Below, piece after piece: positions 18,429-28,625 of a DNA stretch of 64,000 bases (position 1 is the first letter of the stretch; each line of letters begins with the position of its first letter). Location: positions 1 through 64,000 of the forward strand of contig JADLHA010000042.1 of the NCBI GenBank assembly GCA_020848995.1, written 5' to 3'. A model generated the notes under the pieces. It was not told the DNA's origin. It did not search any database and saw only the letters and a list, made by a program, of their open reading frames with translations. This DNA comes from Saprospiraceae bacterium (lineage in GTDB: Bacteria > Bacteroidota > Bacteroidia > Chitinophagales > Saprospiraceae). The translations under genes were made by a program, and so were the position numbers.

Positions 18429-21400
18429 ATGAAAGCAAATCATTCCCGCCAGGCACTTTTTCCTGCAGGGTTTCCGTTCAGCCTGCTCCTGCTACTCACC
18501 ATGGTTTCGGCTTGTGGAGGCGACAAGCAACCGCTCGCAAACGATGGCGAAGTACAGCCTGCATTCATCCGCCTCGACCCCCGGCAAACGGGCATTGATT
18601 TTTCCAATGCCCTTACCGAAACAGAAGAAGAGAACGTTTTGATTTACGATGGATTTTACACCGGCGCAGGAACGGGTGTTCTCGACGTCAACAACGACGG
18701 GCGCCCGGACTTGTTTTTTGCTTCAAACCAGGGATCCGACAAGCTTTACCTCAACGAAGGGGGATTTCGTTTCAAAGACCTTTCCAAAACTGCAGGAGTC
18801 GAAGGCGGCACCGAGTGGGGCGCCGGAGTGAGCATTGCCGATGTCAATGCCGACGGCTTCGACGACATCTACCTCTGTTGCCACATGTACCTCGACCCGG
18901 AACGACGCAAAAACAAACTTTACATCAACAACGGTGACAACACCTTCACCGAGCGGGCTGCGGAGTACGGTCTCGACGACGCAGGCTTTAGCATCAACGC
19001 GAGCTTTCTCGACTACGACCTCGACGGAGACCTCGACGTGTACGTCGTCAACCAACCCCCAAACCACAACGCTACGCGCGATCCCATTATGGCAAAGGGC
19101 ACACCCGATTTTCAATACACGGACCGCCTATACCGGAACGAGGGAAACGGCAGGTTCACCGACGTCACGCGCGCTGCCGGGGTTGAGAATTTTGCCTTTG
19201 GACTGAGTGCTACCGTAGGTGACTTTTTCAACGACGGCTGGCCCGACATCTACGTTGCCAACGATTACGACTATGGCGATTTTTTCTACGTCAACAACGG
19301 GGATGGCACGTTCCGCAACGTATCGACCTATTCGTTGAGGCACATCAGCAACTTCAGCATGGGGGCCGATGCTGCAGACATCAACAACGACGGCTGGCTC
19401 GACCTCTTCGTTGCCGATATGACCCCGGAAGACCACTACCGAAACAAGACCAACATGGCAGCGATGAGCCCGGAGACTTTCTGGAAGTTTGCCAACACGG
19501 GACACAATTTTCAATATATGTTCAACACCCTGCAGCTCAACCAGGGCAACGGGCTTTTCAGCGAGATCGGCCTGATGGCCGGTGTTGCCAAAACGGACTG
19601 GTCCTGGAGTGCGTTGTTCTCCGACTTTGACCTCGATGGATTCAAGGATTTGTACGTGACCAACGGCATTCTTCGAGATATCCGCAACCGCGATTTTACG
19701 GCGTATGCATTTGAAGCCTTTCACGACAAAAGCATCCCCCGGCTCGACATCATTTCCAAGGGACCAAGTATGCCCCTGAGCAACTACATGTACCGCAACG
19801 ATGGCAAGCTGCACTTTGAAAATGTTGCAAGTCGCTGGGGGCTGTCAGACCGCTCCTTCTCGCAAGGGGCGTCTTATGCCGACCTCGACGGCGACGGCGA
19901 CGCAGACCTCGTCGTCAACAATATGAACCAGGAGGCCTTTGTGTATCAGAACCGGACGGTGGACCAGGGCGCTGCCAATTATTTCCGGATTCGCCTTGAG
20001 GGCATCCCAGGCAACTCGAGGAGCTTTGGGGCGAGGGTCCTGATCCGCTATGGCCAGGGGGGAATGCAGGTGGGGGAAGTCGCCGGAACCCGAGGATTTA
20101 TGTCGAGTTCTGAAACCACCCTCACGTTTGGACTCGGTGGGGCAAGCTCGGTGGATTCCGTCTTCATCCGCTGGCCGGGTGGAAAATTCATGCGCTTGGG
20201 CAATCTAAAAATCAACCAGACCCTGGTGGTCAGACAAGCAGACGCCAGAGAGCAAATGGCGGAGCAGCTACTTCAACTCGTGCCCTTCATCCTGGCTGAA
20301 GACCAGTCCGATGCCAGTTTCGGAGGGATTTCCCATACTGAAAACGCATTTGACGATTACAAACGGGAAGTGCTGATCCCTTACAAGCAATCGACGCTGG
20401 GACCCTCCATGGAATCGGGCGACCTCAACGGAGACGGGCTCGACGACCTTTTTCTGGGGGGCTCAGCCGGACACCCCTGCAAACTGCTGATCCAGACCCC
20501 TTCCGGCAAATTCCAGGCTTCCGGCCGGGGGCCGTGGCAGGCCCATGCAGCCTCCGAGGTGCTCGACGTGCTGTTCTTTGATGCAGACGGCGACGGCGAT
20601 CGCGACATTTTGACGGTCTCGGGGAGCAACGAATTTCCGGCAGGCGACAAACGCTATGCAGACCACCTCTACCTCAACGATGGGAAAGCCCGTTTTTCGG
20701 ATGGATCCGGCAGCTTGCCTGCCTTGCATTACAGCAAGGGAGTTGCCCGCGCGGCTGACGTCGACCTCGACGGAGACCTCGATCTTTTTCTGGGTGGTCG
20801 ACTCGTTCCGGGAAAATACGGGCTCTCTGAGCGGAGCAGCCTGCTCATCAACGAGGGCGGCAAGTTCTCGGATGCAACGGCTACGTGGCTTTCCAGCCTG
20901 GCCCCTTCGTTTGAATGCGTCACGGGCGCCTGCTTTACTGACCTGGACCGGGATGGAGATCCCGATCTTGTCGTGGTGGGCGAATGGGCTCCGGTGCGCG
21001 TCTTCCGCAACGACCGAAATGCTTTTGTCGAACAGTCTGCATCCTTTGGCACAGACCAGCTGTACGGCTGGTGGAATGCGGTAGAAGCTGCAGACCTCAA
21101 CGGCGACGGCTGGGTTGACCTCGTTTTGGGAAACCTCGGGCTGAATTCAAAATTCAAAGCCAGTGCAGAGAAGCCTTTCTTCCTCTACATCAATGACTTC
21201 GACGGCAACGGAAGCTGGGATACCTACCTGGCCTCCAAAGGCAGCGAAGGCAAGCTCTATCCGGTGCGCGGGCGGCAATGTTCATCTGAACAGATGCCCT
21301 TTATTGCTGAAAAATTCAAGACTTACGATCATTTTGCACGCGCCTCCATCGAAGAGATCCTCGAGGGACGGATGGATGGAGCAACCATCAAAAAAGCGAC

Positions 21401-21773
21401 GGAATTGCGGAGCATGGTCCTCTGGAATACGGGAGGCGGGGCTTTTCAGGCAGCACCCCTGCCCCCGGAGGCACAGGTCTCTACCCTACAAAGCATTGCC
21501 TTTCACGATTTTAACCAGGATGGACGCGCAGACCTGCTCCTTGGCGGAAATTACTACAACCGCGAAGTGGAAACCGCAAGAAATGATGCGAGTGTCGGGC
21601 TCATTTTGCTCAATACCGGAGGACCGGACTTCATTCCCGTTGTCAATGCCATAGCCGGACTCCAACTGAACCGCGACCTGCGAGAACTCCGCATGGTCCG
21701 GGGAACGGATGCGGGCTGGCGCATTGTGGCTGCCAACAACAACGACCAACTCCAGGCGTTCCGGGTCCGATGA
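18429..21773 (+). CDS. FG-GAP/VCBS repeat lipoprotein with ASPIC/UnbV domain
   Basis: A 1,114-aa exported lipoprotein. The start MKANHSRQ is followed by a hydrophobic segment and lipobox VSAC; a longer start at 18354 is not supported. It has many calcium-binding-like repeats of the type DVNNDGRPDLFF, DYDLDGDLDVYV and DLNGDGLDDLFL in two blocks that probably form beta-propellers. Between them lies an ASPIC/UnbV domain (NSRSFGARVLIRYG to SSVDSVFIRWPGG, about residues 540-610). Such proteins (CRTAC1-like) are common in Bacteroidota and are usually surface-exposed; function is unknown. It stands alone, 140 bp after pccB. No SusC/D pair is nearby. Confidence 0.9.
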   Translation: MKANHSRQALFPAGFPFSLLLLLTMVSACGGDKQPLANDGEVQPAFIRLDPRQTGIDFSNALTETEEENVLIYDGFYTGAGTGVLDVNNDGRPDLFFASNQGSDKLYLNEGGFRFKDLSKTAGVEGGTEWGAGVSIADVNADGFDDIYLCCHMYLDPERRKNKLYINNGDNTFTERAAEYGLDDAGFSINASFLDYDLDGDLDVYVVNQPPNHNATRDPIMAKGTPDFQYTDRLYRNEGNGRFTDVTRAAGVENFAFGLSATVGDFFNDGWPDIYVANDYDYGDFFYVNNGDGTFRNVSTYSLRHISNFSMGADAADINNDGWLDLFVADMTPEDHYRNKTNMAAMSPETFWKFANTGHNFQYMFNTLQLNQGNGLFSEIGLMAGVAKTDWSWSALFSDFDLDGFKDLYVTNGILRDIRNRDFTAYAFEAFHDKSIPRLDIISKGPSMPLSNYMYRNDGKLHFENVASRWGLSDRSFSQGASYADLDGDGDADLVVNNMNQEAFVYQNRTVDQGAANYFRIRLEGIPGNSRSFGARVLIRYGQGGMQVGEVAGTRGFMSSSETTLTFGLGGASSVDSVFIRWPGGKFMRLGNLKINQTLVVRQADAREQMAEQLLQLVPFILAEDQSDASFGGISHTENAFDDYKREVLIPYKQSTLGPSMESGDLNGDGLDDLFLGGSAGHPCKLLIQTPSGKFQASGRGPWQAHAASEVLDVLFFDADGDGDRDILTVSGSNEFPAGDKRYADHLYLNDGKARFSDGSGSLPALHYSKGVARAADVDLDGDLDLFLGGRLVPGKYGLSERSSLLINEGGKFSDATATWLSSLAPSFECVTGACFTDLDRDGDPDLVVVGEWAPVRVFRNDRNAFVEQSASFGTDQLYGWWNAVEAADLNGDGWVDLVLGNLGLNSKFKASAEKPFFLYINDFDGNGSWDTYLASKGSEGKLYPVRGRQCSSEQMPFIAEKFKTYDHFARASIEEILEGRMDGATIKKATELRSMVLWNTGGGAFQAAPLPPEAQVSTLQSIAFHDFNQDGRADLLLGGNYYNREVETARNDASVGLILLNTGGPDFIPVVNAIAGLQLNRDLRELRMVRGTDAGWRIVAANNNDQLQAFRVR

Positions 21774-21835
21774 TCTGCCGGGCAAGAGGGACGCGTACCC
21801 AGACCGGGTACACAAACACACAATTTTGAGGCAAT

Positions 21836-21868
21836 TTTGTCATTGAAGAGCCGTGTATGCTATTTTTG
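21836..21868 (+). promoter_or_regulatory. -33/-7 promoter for the ferredoxin gene
   Basis: TTTG (21836-21839) and TATTTTTG (21861-21868) are 21 bp apart, a full match to the Bacteroidetes consensus. Transcription would start near 21875, giving a ~20-nt leader before the ATG at 21895. Confidence 0.6.
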
Positions 21869-21894
21869 CGCGAGCATATCCAAAAGAACGACCC

Positions 21895-22242
21895 ATGGCA
21901 ATCATCATTACCGACGAATGCATCAACTGCGGAGCCTGCGAGCCCGAATGTCCGAACAACGCCATTTACGAAGGGGGCATTGAGTGGGCTATGGCCGACG
22001 GAACGACCCTGAGCGGGACCTATACTCTGGGCGGAGGGGTGGAAGTAGATGCCGACCAGCGGAATACTCCGATCAGCAACGAATTCTATTTTATCGTCCC
22101 GGATAAATGCACCGAATGCATGGGTTTTCATGAGGAACCCCAGTGTGCTGCAGTCTGCCCGGTCGACTGCTGTGTACCAGATCCAGACCGCCGCGAAAGC
22201 GAAGCCGTTTTGCTCGCCCGTCAGGCGCGTCTGCATGCTTAA
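21895..22242 (+). CDS. 4Fe-4S dicluster ferredoxin (YfhL-like)
   Basis: A 115-aa cytoplasmic electron carrier. It starts at [12 protein letters not shown]; the promoter just upstream excludes the longer start at 21853. The first cluster motif is [12 protein letters not shown]. The second is [22 protein letters not shown], with the longer CxxC-x8-CxxxC spacing of the YfhL/FdxN group. A ~45-residue insertion separates the two. Both clusters look complete. Redox partner unknown; single-gene unit. Confidence 0.9.
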   Translation: MAIIITDECINCGACEPECPNNAIYEGGIEWAMADGTTLSGTYTLGGGVEVDADQRNTPISNEFYFIVPDKCTECMGFHEEPQCAAVCPVDCCVPDPDRRESEAVLLARQARLHA

Positions 22243-22422
22243 TAGAGCCTTTCAACTCTGAAAACAGATTCGGGCTAATTTCCCGGTCTGCAGTTTCTTC
22301 TGATACTAACAAACGTTTGTAAGTACGTTAAACAATTACCACAAAGGGAATTTAAAGGCATACGACAGTGTCAGGAAGCCATCGCATTCACGCGATCCAA
22401 GACCTGTTGCTGAACGCTTTTG

Positions 22423-25400
22423 CTATACCCTATTTACCCGGACGTAGCGTCTCAAACCTTTGCCCGTTTGAAGACAGATGGTGTAAAGGCCTGCTGGCAC
22501 TTCTCCCAAATTGACTTCAATCATATCCGAACGTTTGTTAGCATCGACCATCCACTCGGTTCCGTGCACATCAAAAACACTTACGCGATCAATTGGACCG
22601 GGAACAGCGATGCGCACCCATCCGCGAACGGGGTTGGGATACACCCGGACTGCTGTACCGGCTTCCTCTTCTCCGATGCCCGTAATCGTGAGATCGACTA
22701 CAACTGAACGCGTATAAACGCCACAACCACTGGTGACCGTCAATTTGACTCGGTACACCTTTGCGGAGTCATAAGTGTGCACGGGACTGAACTCATTGGA
22801 TTTTGAGCCGTCGCCAAATTCCCACAAATATTGTTCGCCGTTGACGGTCGTATTGGTGAAAGCAACGGTGCGCCCGGTCACGATGGCGAATGAATAATTG
22901 ATGCTCACCGGATTGGCCAATTCCAGATCCCGAATGAGGATGGCATCCGTTCCCAATGCTGATTTGACGTGCAGGCTGGTCCATTTTTTTCCCTGTTGTG
23001 TATAGCGGATGCTATGCGGTCCGGCGCCACTGGAGTACCGCGGGCTGCCTCCAGCCCCTGCATCCAGATAAATGCGTGCATCCGGGGCATCTGTTGACGG
23101 GGTAAACACTACCGGTTTGGTATAGCAGCCCGGATCGGGAGCAATGCTCAGTCCCGCCGTCGATGTTTGCGGAAGCTTTTCTCTGATTTCAAAATTGTCA
23201 ATCAGTGTCCGGTGGTTATGGCCCCGGAAGATTTGGACTTCCACCACGACCCGGGAACCTATAAAGCCCGACAGGTCGTAGGCGAGCCAGTACCAGGAGG
23301 TGTCGGTTGGAGCCCATTGCTGGGTCAGCGTGGGTGCAACGGTTTTGATCAGCTCCGTGCGTCCGTTCAACAGCAATTGCTGCCGGTGAGATAGGTCGCA
23401 AACTTCGCTAACGACCAGGCGCAGGCTATCGGGGTACTGCGAATTTTCAAGTTGGTGATGGGCAAAATCGAGGTAGAGAAAGGGCTCTTTGGCAGAAGTG
23501 AGGTCGGCGATGGGCGAAGTCAGCACAATGGGCTGGCCGCGAAAGACTGGATTGGGATTCTCAAACATCAGGGCATTGCCCATGACTGCATTTTTTCCGC
23601 GCACCCGGACGTTTTGCCAAATGGAGTTGTCAAGCGGATTGGAGATGAGCCAATTTGAAGGAATGCCCGCTGCAGCAAACGATTCGGTTAGTGGATAATA
23701 AGCCTGTACGTCGGGCAGCTGCGTCAGTATGAGTTCCTGAACCAGCGTGTCGTTGAATGGGTTTTCGTCGCCCACATGCTCCAGCCACGCGGTGAGCGTC
23801 GCGGAAGTCCGGTTCCGAAACAACACCCCTGGTCCAAATTGCACCGTTACGGTGTCGTAGGCATCGAGGCGGTGAGCATATTGTTCTGAAACCAGACCGG
23901 TATCCGAAAGTGCGTGAATCCGGAATCCCTCGACCGGGTTGGACGTCCGGTTGATCACCAGGAAAGAAGGCACGGCGGTTACTTCGGTGCAGTTGTAATA
24001 GCTCGAAGGGTTTTCGGGCCCAAAGTCAAGTCCGAGGTCGGTGGTCAGCTGGCAACCTACGAGGGTGTCCGGAGTGGATATGGCAACTTCGCGACGGCTC
24101 AGCGCTTTCCCTTGCCAGCCAGCCACCGAAAACCACTTGCGCTCGTTTGGGTTGCTATTGGGCAACTCGATCGAATTGCCGGTTACCATTCCGATGGAAT
24201 CCATGTACCGGGAGCCCAACTGATAAACCAAAAAACTGTCTTTGCTGCCTGCTTGCCAACTGAGTTCCATAGAGCCGGGGCAGTATTTACTCACTTTAAA
24301 GCCCAACACGCCTGAGGTGATCGTAAACCTTCCGCTGGTTCGGACCTGGCTGCCCTGCCGGATCTCAACGAGACAGGAATCTGAAGAGATCCCGTTGGGC
24401 ATGAGAAAGTTGAGCAAGCGGGAACCTGGCGGTACGGTACCCAATTGGATCCAGCTTCTGCCTGCATCGGAGGAAAGTCTCACCGAGATGCTATCTGAGC
24501 CATAAGCGGTAAAATGCACCTGGGCCAGCTCGGTAATGTTGAATTGTTCCCCGCCAACAGGATGGGTGAGTCTCAGGCCTTCTTCTTCAAATTCGAACAG
24601 CACGTAACAATCTACAGCATTCGATGGGATGAATTTTCCGTCGATGGCCAGGATATAATCCCCCGGGGCCGGAGCGCTCAAACTGACCTGCTCGAAATTG
24701 TTGAGGGTGTCAATGCCCCTGGAAGCTCCGGCGGCAAGCGTCTGGGCATTTGGGCTGGGATCGAGGACCCAGGGTTGATGGCTTGTGCCCGAGGGACCGG
24801 TCACGATCATGTCGAGATCGTTGATGAGGGCCCTTGAACTCAGCAGGGATGCTTCGGGCTCCGGCCAATAGATCATGATTTTAGCCAGCACCGTACCCTG
24901 GGGGATGGTAAAGGGCAGATCGTAGCGCTCACCATGCCGTACGACTTGCTTATGGTAACGGCGATCTGCCAGCAAGCGGTACGCACGGTAGGCATCGACC
25001 ACGCCGCAGCCAAACTGGTAATCCGGGCCCGGAGTGCCAATGTCGGTGGCGGTATTCATTACGGCGGCTTTGATGAGCGCCGACTCTGGGTCAGCGCCCT
25101 GATTGAATTGCTTATAAGCCTGATATAACAAGGCACAAACGCCGGCAATTCCCGGAGCAGCAGCGGAAGTCCCGCCAAAGACCAAAATGCCGTTGTCGGG
25201 TGCCGTGGACAGCTGGTTCGTTCCCCGTGCTGAAATCTCAGGCTTCATCCTACGGTCCTGCGTCGGTCCCCGGGAGGAGCTTGTTTCAAGTGTGCCGTCG
25301 ATGCGGAGGTTAGCCACCGTCAATGCATTCTTTCCGATCTTATGTCCTCCGGTCACGTTGCCCCACTGATTGCCCGCCCCGTAACCGCAATCCTGATTGT

Positions 25401-26454
25401 TGGAATTGCCTGCCGAAAAAACGTGCAACAAAGACCTGTTTTCAAAAAGTTGTTTATCAACAACCTGGGCTTCGATGGTGTAGCCCGCATTGCAACCGTT
25501 GCTGTACGAAGAATTCGTGATGACCACGCCTTGCTGCTGGTGGTAGTCGAGGGTATTGTCGAGAAAATCCGGCTGGTAATTGATGACGAAGAGTTGGGCG
25601 CCGGGCGCCATGCCCGTCACCACGGGGTCGTAATTGCCCGCACCGGTCAATACACCGGATACCCCGTCGCCGTGGGTACCAATGTCGTTATAGGTGTCAT
25701 TGGTCAAACGGCCCTGGAAGTCGATGTGGGGCCCAACCCAACCATCGTCGCGAACCATAACGCGCACGCCCGACCCGTCGAGTTGAAGCCCTTTTGCCGG
25801 ATTCGAACCGATCATATTGACGCGGTGCAACGCCCGGCCCTCGCGGTCCTCGGGCTCTCCCAATTCTGGCCTGCACCCAAGGTATTTGACCCCTGATAAG
25901 GCGGCGACCTCACGAAGTTGTTTATCATCAATGCGGATGTAGGCCAGATCGACCCTACCGCCCCCCGGTGTGTAATAGGGGATCCCCAGGTCATCCAGCC
26001 TGTTCAGACTGCTGGCCATGGCTTCGTGGTCGTAAAACTGCACGGCGATCCGGGCCAGCCCTCCTTCGCGGCTACAAGCGTTTCCATAAAGCAAGTCGCG
26101 GCTCAATTTGAAGGCAGGCTCCATGCGAAAACAACTTACAAGGCCTGGAACGGGCAGGTCGGAACGCAAATGGTTTCTTTGTATGGCGCAGAGGTAGTGT
26201 TGCGCGGGTATGTATTCCAGGACTTCAATGCCGGCAGAAGCCAGGTCAGCCCATTCGCGCTGGCTGAGCAGGTGATCAAAACCCAATAAGCGGAAAGAGC
26301 GGCTTTCGAGGAATTCCTCAGGTCGAAAGCTGGTCAGCGGCTCGCGCTCAGCGTCGGTAAAAGCCAATCCGTTGTGCCAGAAAACTGCATTGGGCGCCTG
26401 GGCAATCAAATTGAGCAAAAGGGTCAGAAAGCATGCTGTAAAAAGATATTTCAT
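22423..26454 (-). CDS. Secreted S8 subtilisin-like protease with PKD and T9SS domains
   Basis: A 1,343-aa extracellular serine protease. Signal peptide (1-19), a propeptide-like region to about 220, then a subtilase domain with Asp236/237 (VRDDGW), His261 (GTHGDG), oxyanion Asn350 (SAGN) and Ser430 (GGTSAAAPG). All triad residues are present, although the His motif differs from the usual HGTHVAG. Beta-rich domains follow, including a MAM/concanavalin-like segment, then a PKD domain (YLWEFGDGS, about 1210-1270) and a T9SS type A domain starting VRVYPNPVRGWVRI (about 1270-1343). Secreted by T9SS and probably degrades external protein. Single-gene unit, convergent with the ferredoxin gene across a 180-bp gap. 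Confidence 0.93.
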   Translation of the reverse strand: MKYLFTACFLTLLLNLIAQAPNAVFWHNGLAFTDAEREPLTSFRPEEFLESRSFRLLGFDHLLSQREWADLASAGIEVLEYIPAQHYLCAIQRNHLRSDLPVPGLVSCFRMEPAFKLSRDLLYGNACSREGGLARIAVQFYDHEAMASSLNRLDDLGIPYYTPGGGRVDLAYIRIDDKQLREVAALSGVKYLGCRPELGEPEDREGRALHRVNMIGSNPAKGLQLDGSGVRVMVRDDGWVGPHIDFQGRLTNDTYNDIGTHGDGVSGVLTGAGNYDPVVTGMAPGAQLFVINYQPDFLDNTLDYHQQQGVVITNSSYSNGCNAGYTIEAQVVDKQLFENRSLLHVFSAGNSNNQDCGYGAGNQWGNVTGGHKIGKNALTVANLRIDGTLETSSSRGPTQDRRMKPEISARGTNQLSTAPDNGILVFGGTSAAAPGIAGVCALLYQAYKQFNQGADPESALIKAAVMNTATDIGTPGPDYQFGCGVVDAYRAYRLLADRRYHKQVVRHGERYDLPFTIPQGTVLAKIMIYWPEPEASLLSSRALINDLDMIVTGPSGTSHQPWVLDPSPNAQTLAAGASRGIDTLNNFEQVSLSAPAPGDYILAIDGKFIPSNAVDCYVLFEFEEEGLRLTHPVGGEQFNITELAQVHFTAYGSDSISVRLSSDAGRSWIQLGTVPPGSRLLNFLMPNGISSDSCLVEIRQGSQVRTSGRFTITSGVLGFKVSKYCPGSMELSWQAGSKDSFLVYQLGSRYMDSIGMVTGNSIELPNSNPNERKWFSVAGWQGKALSRREVAISTPDTLVGCQLTTDLGLDFGPENPSSYYNCTEVTAVPSFLVINRTSNPVEGFRIHALSDTGLVSEQYAHRLDAYDTVTVQFGPGVLFRNRTSATLTAWLEHVGDENPFNDTLVQELILTQLPDVQAYYPLTESFAAAGIPSNWLISNPLDNSIWQNVRVRGKNAVMGNALMFENPNPVFRGQPIVLTSPIADLTSAKEPFLYLDFAHHQLENSQYPDSLRLVVSEVCDLSHRQQLLLNGRTELIKTVAPTLTQQWAPTDTSWYWLAYDLSGFIGSRVVVEVQIFRGHNHRTLIDNFEIREKLPQTSTAGLSIAPDPGCYTKPVVFTPSTDAPDARIYLDAGAGGSPRYSSGAGPHSIRYTQQGKKWTSLHVKSALGTDAILIRDLELANPVSINYSFAIVTGRTVAFTNTTVNGEQYLWEFGDGSKSNEFSPVHTYDSAKVYRVKLTVTSGCGVYTRSVVVDLTITGIGEEEAGTAVRVYPNPVRGWVRIAVPGPIDRVSVFDVHGTEWMVDANKRSDMIEVNLGEVPAGLYTICLQTGKGLRRYVRVNRV

Positions 26455-26619
26455 CGAGGTACTCTATGGGTTGAAGAACGAAATTAATGCGAAATGCGGT
26501 GCATTTAGGATATTTAACGCTTAGCCTATAAATAACGCCCCCTCTGTTAGCTATCGACGACCAGAGCTGCAGGCCAAAGCATTAACCGGCCTCAAAAACA
26601 CATGAAGAAAGGGTGGAGA

Positions 26620-27177
26620 TCATCGGTGTGCTGGCTTTGCATCCGGCTCGTAATCGGCCTTGACAATGCTCATAAAGCGCAGACAGGAATAATTCATTAA
26701 GGCGGTGAGTTGCGGGTGGGGAACTACCAAGCGGTAAAAGTGATCCTTGCTGAATACCACTTTGCCAAATCGCCGGATCTCGAGGGAATCGACCGGGGCA
26801 AAGGTTTGGAGCAGTACCATGGCACTGCCGGGTGTAGATCCGATCCGTTCGAGTTCAGATTCCGTCATGCCCGAAGCGAGTTTTTCATGAGGAGCGATGG
26901 GGATGAGTTCCCGCAGGGGTGTTTCGTCGAGGGATTTACGCTCCCAACGTTTGTCCCAGTTGCCGAGGTACTGGGTCTCCATGACGTATTCCTGAATGCG
27001 AAGCCCCTCCTGGAGCAGTGTAGCTTTATCTTCCTCGGTGAGGAGGCGCTTGGCTTCAATGCGCCCGAAGGTATAACGCGCACAGCTCTCTTCACTGAGC
27101 TGAGTCCACTGCGCAGGCTGGCGGGAACACTGGCTGAAAAGCAAGGTGGACGCAGCAAATAGCATGAATGGTTTCAT
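26620..27177 (-). CDS. Lipoprotein of unknown function, last gene of exosortase operon
   Basis: A 185-aa protein with a short hydrophobic N-terminus and lipobox-like LFSQC (Cys17). The rest is polar with no motif I recognise; one segment (RIGSTPGSAMVLLQTFAP) precedes a basic, possibly beta-rich C-terminus. Its ATG overlaps the stop of the membrane-protein gene upstream by 4 bp, so translation is probably coupled. Being fixed to the exosortase genes suggests a role in processing or handling the sorted protein; this is inferred from position only. Confidence 0.8.
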   Translation of the reverse strand: MKPFMLFAASTLLFSQCSRQPAQWTQLSEESCARYTFGRIEAKRLLTEEDKATLLQEGLRIQEYVMETQYLGNWDKRWERKSLDETPLRELIPIAPHEKLASGMTESELERIGSTPGSAMVLLQTFAPVDSLEIRRFGKVVFSKDHFYRLVVPHPQLTALMNYSCLRFMSIVKADYEPDAKPAHR

Positions 27178-27830
27178 TGGCGGATCTCTTTGAACATTTG
27201 ATTAAACAGCTCCATGAAGCGACTGTTGCGGAAACCCAGGCCCAGCCAAAGTACAAATGAAAAGACAATGCTGAACCCCATGCTCATCATGGAGACTAAA
27301 CGCGTAACTAACGACTGTTCACCTTCAGACAGCTGGTACAGACCGATACCGGATGACGCGATGTGGTATGCGGCCAGCAACAGGCATTTTGTCAGGATAA
27401 GGATTAACAGGATCAATATGGCCAGTAACCCGTATTTCAGCCTTCCGGCAATGGGCATTGGGCTTGCCACGAACAGGGAAACCAAAAAGAGCAAGGGTAC
27501 GGCAAAGAGCTGAAACAGGAAAATCTGAAAGGAGAAAGTCGATGCCCGGTATTCGGAAAGCCCGGCTTGCACAGCGCGTTCCCTTTCCGCACGCAGCGTC
27601 ACTGGATTTCCATAAACGAGGTAGAAAGCATTGGGATCGCGTTTCCCGGCAGTGTCGAAGGCATCCTGCGTCTCGACGTGGGCATCGGAAAAAGCCCATT
27701 TGATGGTCTTTGCCGACAGCCACCGAAAGCTTGCCAGGAATGGATCGCGGACAGACGGTACAGCCAACACTAAGTTGGCGGCCAGGTAAGTCGCACCAAA
27801 AACGGCGAGAAATCGAAAGATCAGCGGCAT
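27174..27830 (-). CDS. Exosortase-associated multi-pass membrane protein
   Basis: A 218-aa inner-membrane protein with four likely transmembrane segments (about residues 6-24, 104-124, 131-153 and 182-204) and a periplasmic-size loop between the first two. The start is 1 bp after the exosortase stop codon. Exosortase H loci often carry a companion membrane protein of this layout; I infer that role from position and topology, as no catalytic motif is visible. Confidence 0.8.
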   Translation of the reverse strand: MPLIFRFLAVFGATYLAANLVLAVPSVRDPFLASFRWLSAKTIKWAFSDAHVETQDAFDTAGKRDPNAFYLVYGNPVTLRAERERAVQAGLSEYRASTFSFQIFLFQLFAVPLLFLVSLFVASPMPIAGRLKYGLLAILILLILILTKCLLLAAYHIASSGIGLYQLSEGEQSLVTRLVSMMSMGFSIVFSFVLWLGLGFRNSRFMELFNQMFKEIRQ

Positions 27831-27831
27831 G

Positions 27832-28413
27832 TCAGGATGCTAACTTCGTCTGGATGCGTGCAACCCAGAGCAACCACAGCGCGATGGCGATCAGTGTAAA
27901 CAAGATCACCCCCCCGTGAAGATGGAGAAATTCAAACCCCGCCTTCCAATAAATACCGGCGAGGTAAAGTCCGGCGATGCGAACCAGGTTCAATAAGGAA
28001 AGGATGAGCATACCGGTCCATAGTCCACGCCATTTTAAACCAGCTTTGGCAAAGGGGAAGGCCAGAACCGCACTGATGTAAAGGGCTGTCGCTTCCAGAC
28101 CGTCGCAGCCACCTTTGATGCTCACCCGGAAATCGGCACCGACTAGGTGGTCTCCAATGGCTTCAGTGTCGTGTCCGATCAGGAGCAGCAGGAAGTTGGC
28201 GAGCCTGGCTTGTGTGCCAAGCAGGTGTTCCATGATGAATTGCTCGTACAGTGGCGAATAGTAAAAAGCGTAGAAGAGGACCATTAATAACAGAAAGCCC
28301 GCAAGGAAACGAAAGATTGGACTCTTGGATCTCCACCAAATGGCCAAAGCAGATCCCCCTGGCCTTTCCTGCTCCTTTCCTTGAGTGGGTGTATTATCCG
28401 GTGGGTTGTTCAT
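27832..28413 (-). CDS. xrtH: Exosortase, XrtH-like
   Basis: A 193-aa inner-membrane cysteine transpeptidase. Exosortases cut C-terminal sorting tails and pass the protein to an anchor. The three conserved residues are visible: Cys103 in IKGGCDGLEATAL, Arg145 in LNLVRIAGLYL and a His in EFLHLHGG (His164 or His166). Hydrophobic segments surround them (about 33-52, 71-81, 107-122, 131-155, 165-185). The small size and the neighbouring protein with an IPTL-like tail fit exosortase H, the IPTLxxWG-CTERM enzyme. Its ATG overlaps the upstream gene's stop (ATGA). Subtype assignment is less sure than the family. Confidence 0.88.
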   Translation of the reverse strand: MNNPPDNTPTQGKEQERPGGSALAIWWRSKSPIFRFLAGFLLLMVLFYAFYYSPLYEQFIMEHLLGTQARLANFLLLLIGHDTEAIGDHLVGADFRVSIKGGCDGLEATALYISAVLAFPFAKAGLKWRGLWTGMLILSLLNLVRIAGLYLAGIYWKAGFEFLHLHGGVILFTLIAIALWLLWVARIQTKLAS

Positions 28414-28601
28414 CGCTGATTGAGCAGGAGCAATATGTGTATGAAGTAAGCCAGGATAGGAACGGTGACGATCATGCAGACGATGTCGGCCGTTGTAAAT
28501 TCCTTCCAGATCAGGTAAATGGCGACCCAGCCGAGTATGGCCAGCAAGCAGGACACCACGAAGGCTTTATCGTAAACGGGGCGGTTAAAGGGAAAGTTCA
28601 T
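28410..28601 (-). CDS. Small two-segment membrane protein, first gene of exosortase operon
   Basis: A 63-aa protein with two transmembrane segments (about 13-31 and 40-58). The ATG at 28601 is chosen because a longer TTG start at 28628 lies inside the -7 box. It overlaps the exosortase start by 4 bp, so translation is coupled. No family recognised. It could be a subunit or a chaperone of the exosortase, judged only from position and size. Confidence 0.7.
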   Translation of the reverse strand: MNFPFNRPVYDKAFVVSCLLAILGWVAIYLIWKEFTTADIVCMIVTVPILAYFIHILLLLNQR

Positions 28602-28625
28602 CACCGGATTGCTGGATTTGACCGG

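Noticed and set aside
22309-22320. ACAAACGTTTGT palindrome between ferredoxin and protease genes
   Set aside because: Single 12-bp palindrome with no neighbouring promoter or second copy.
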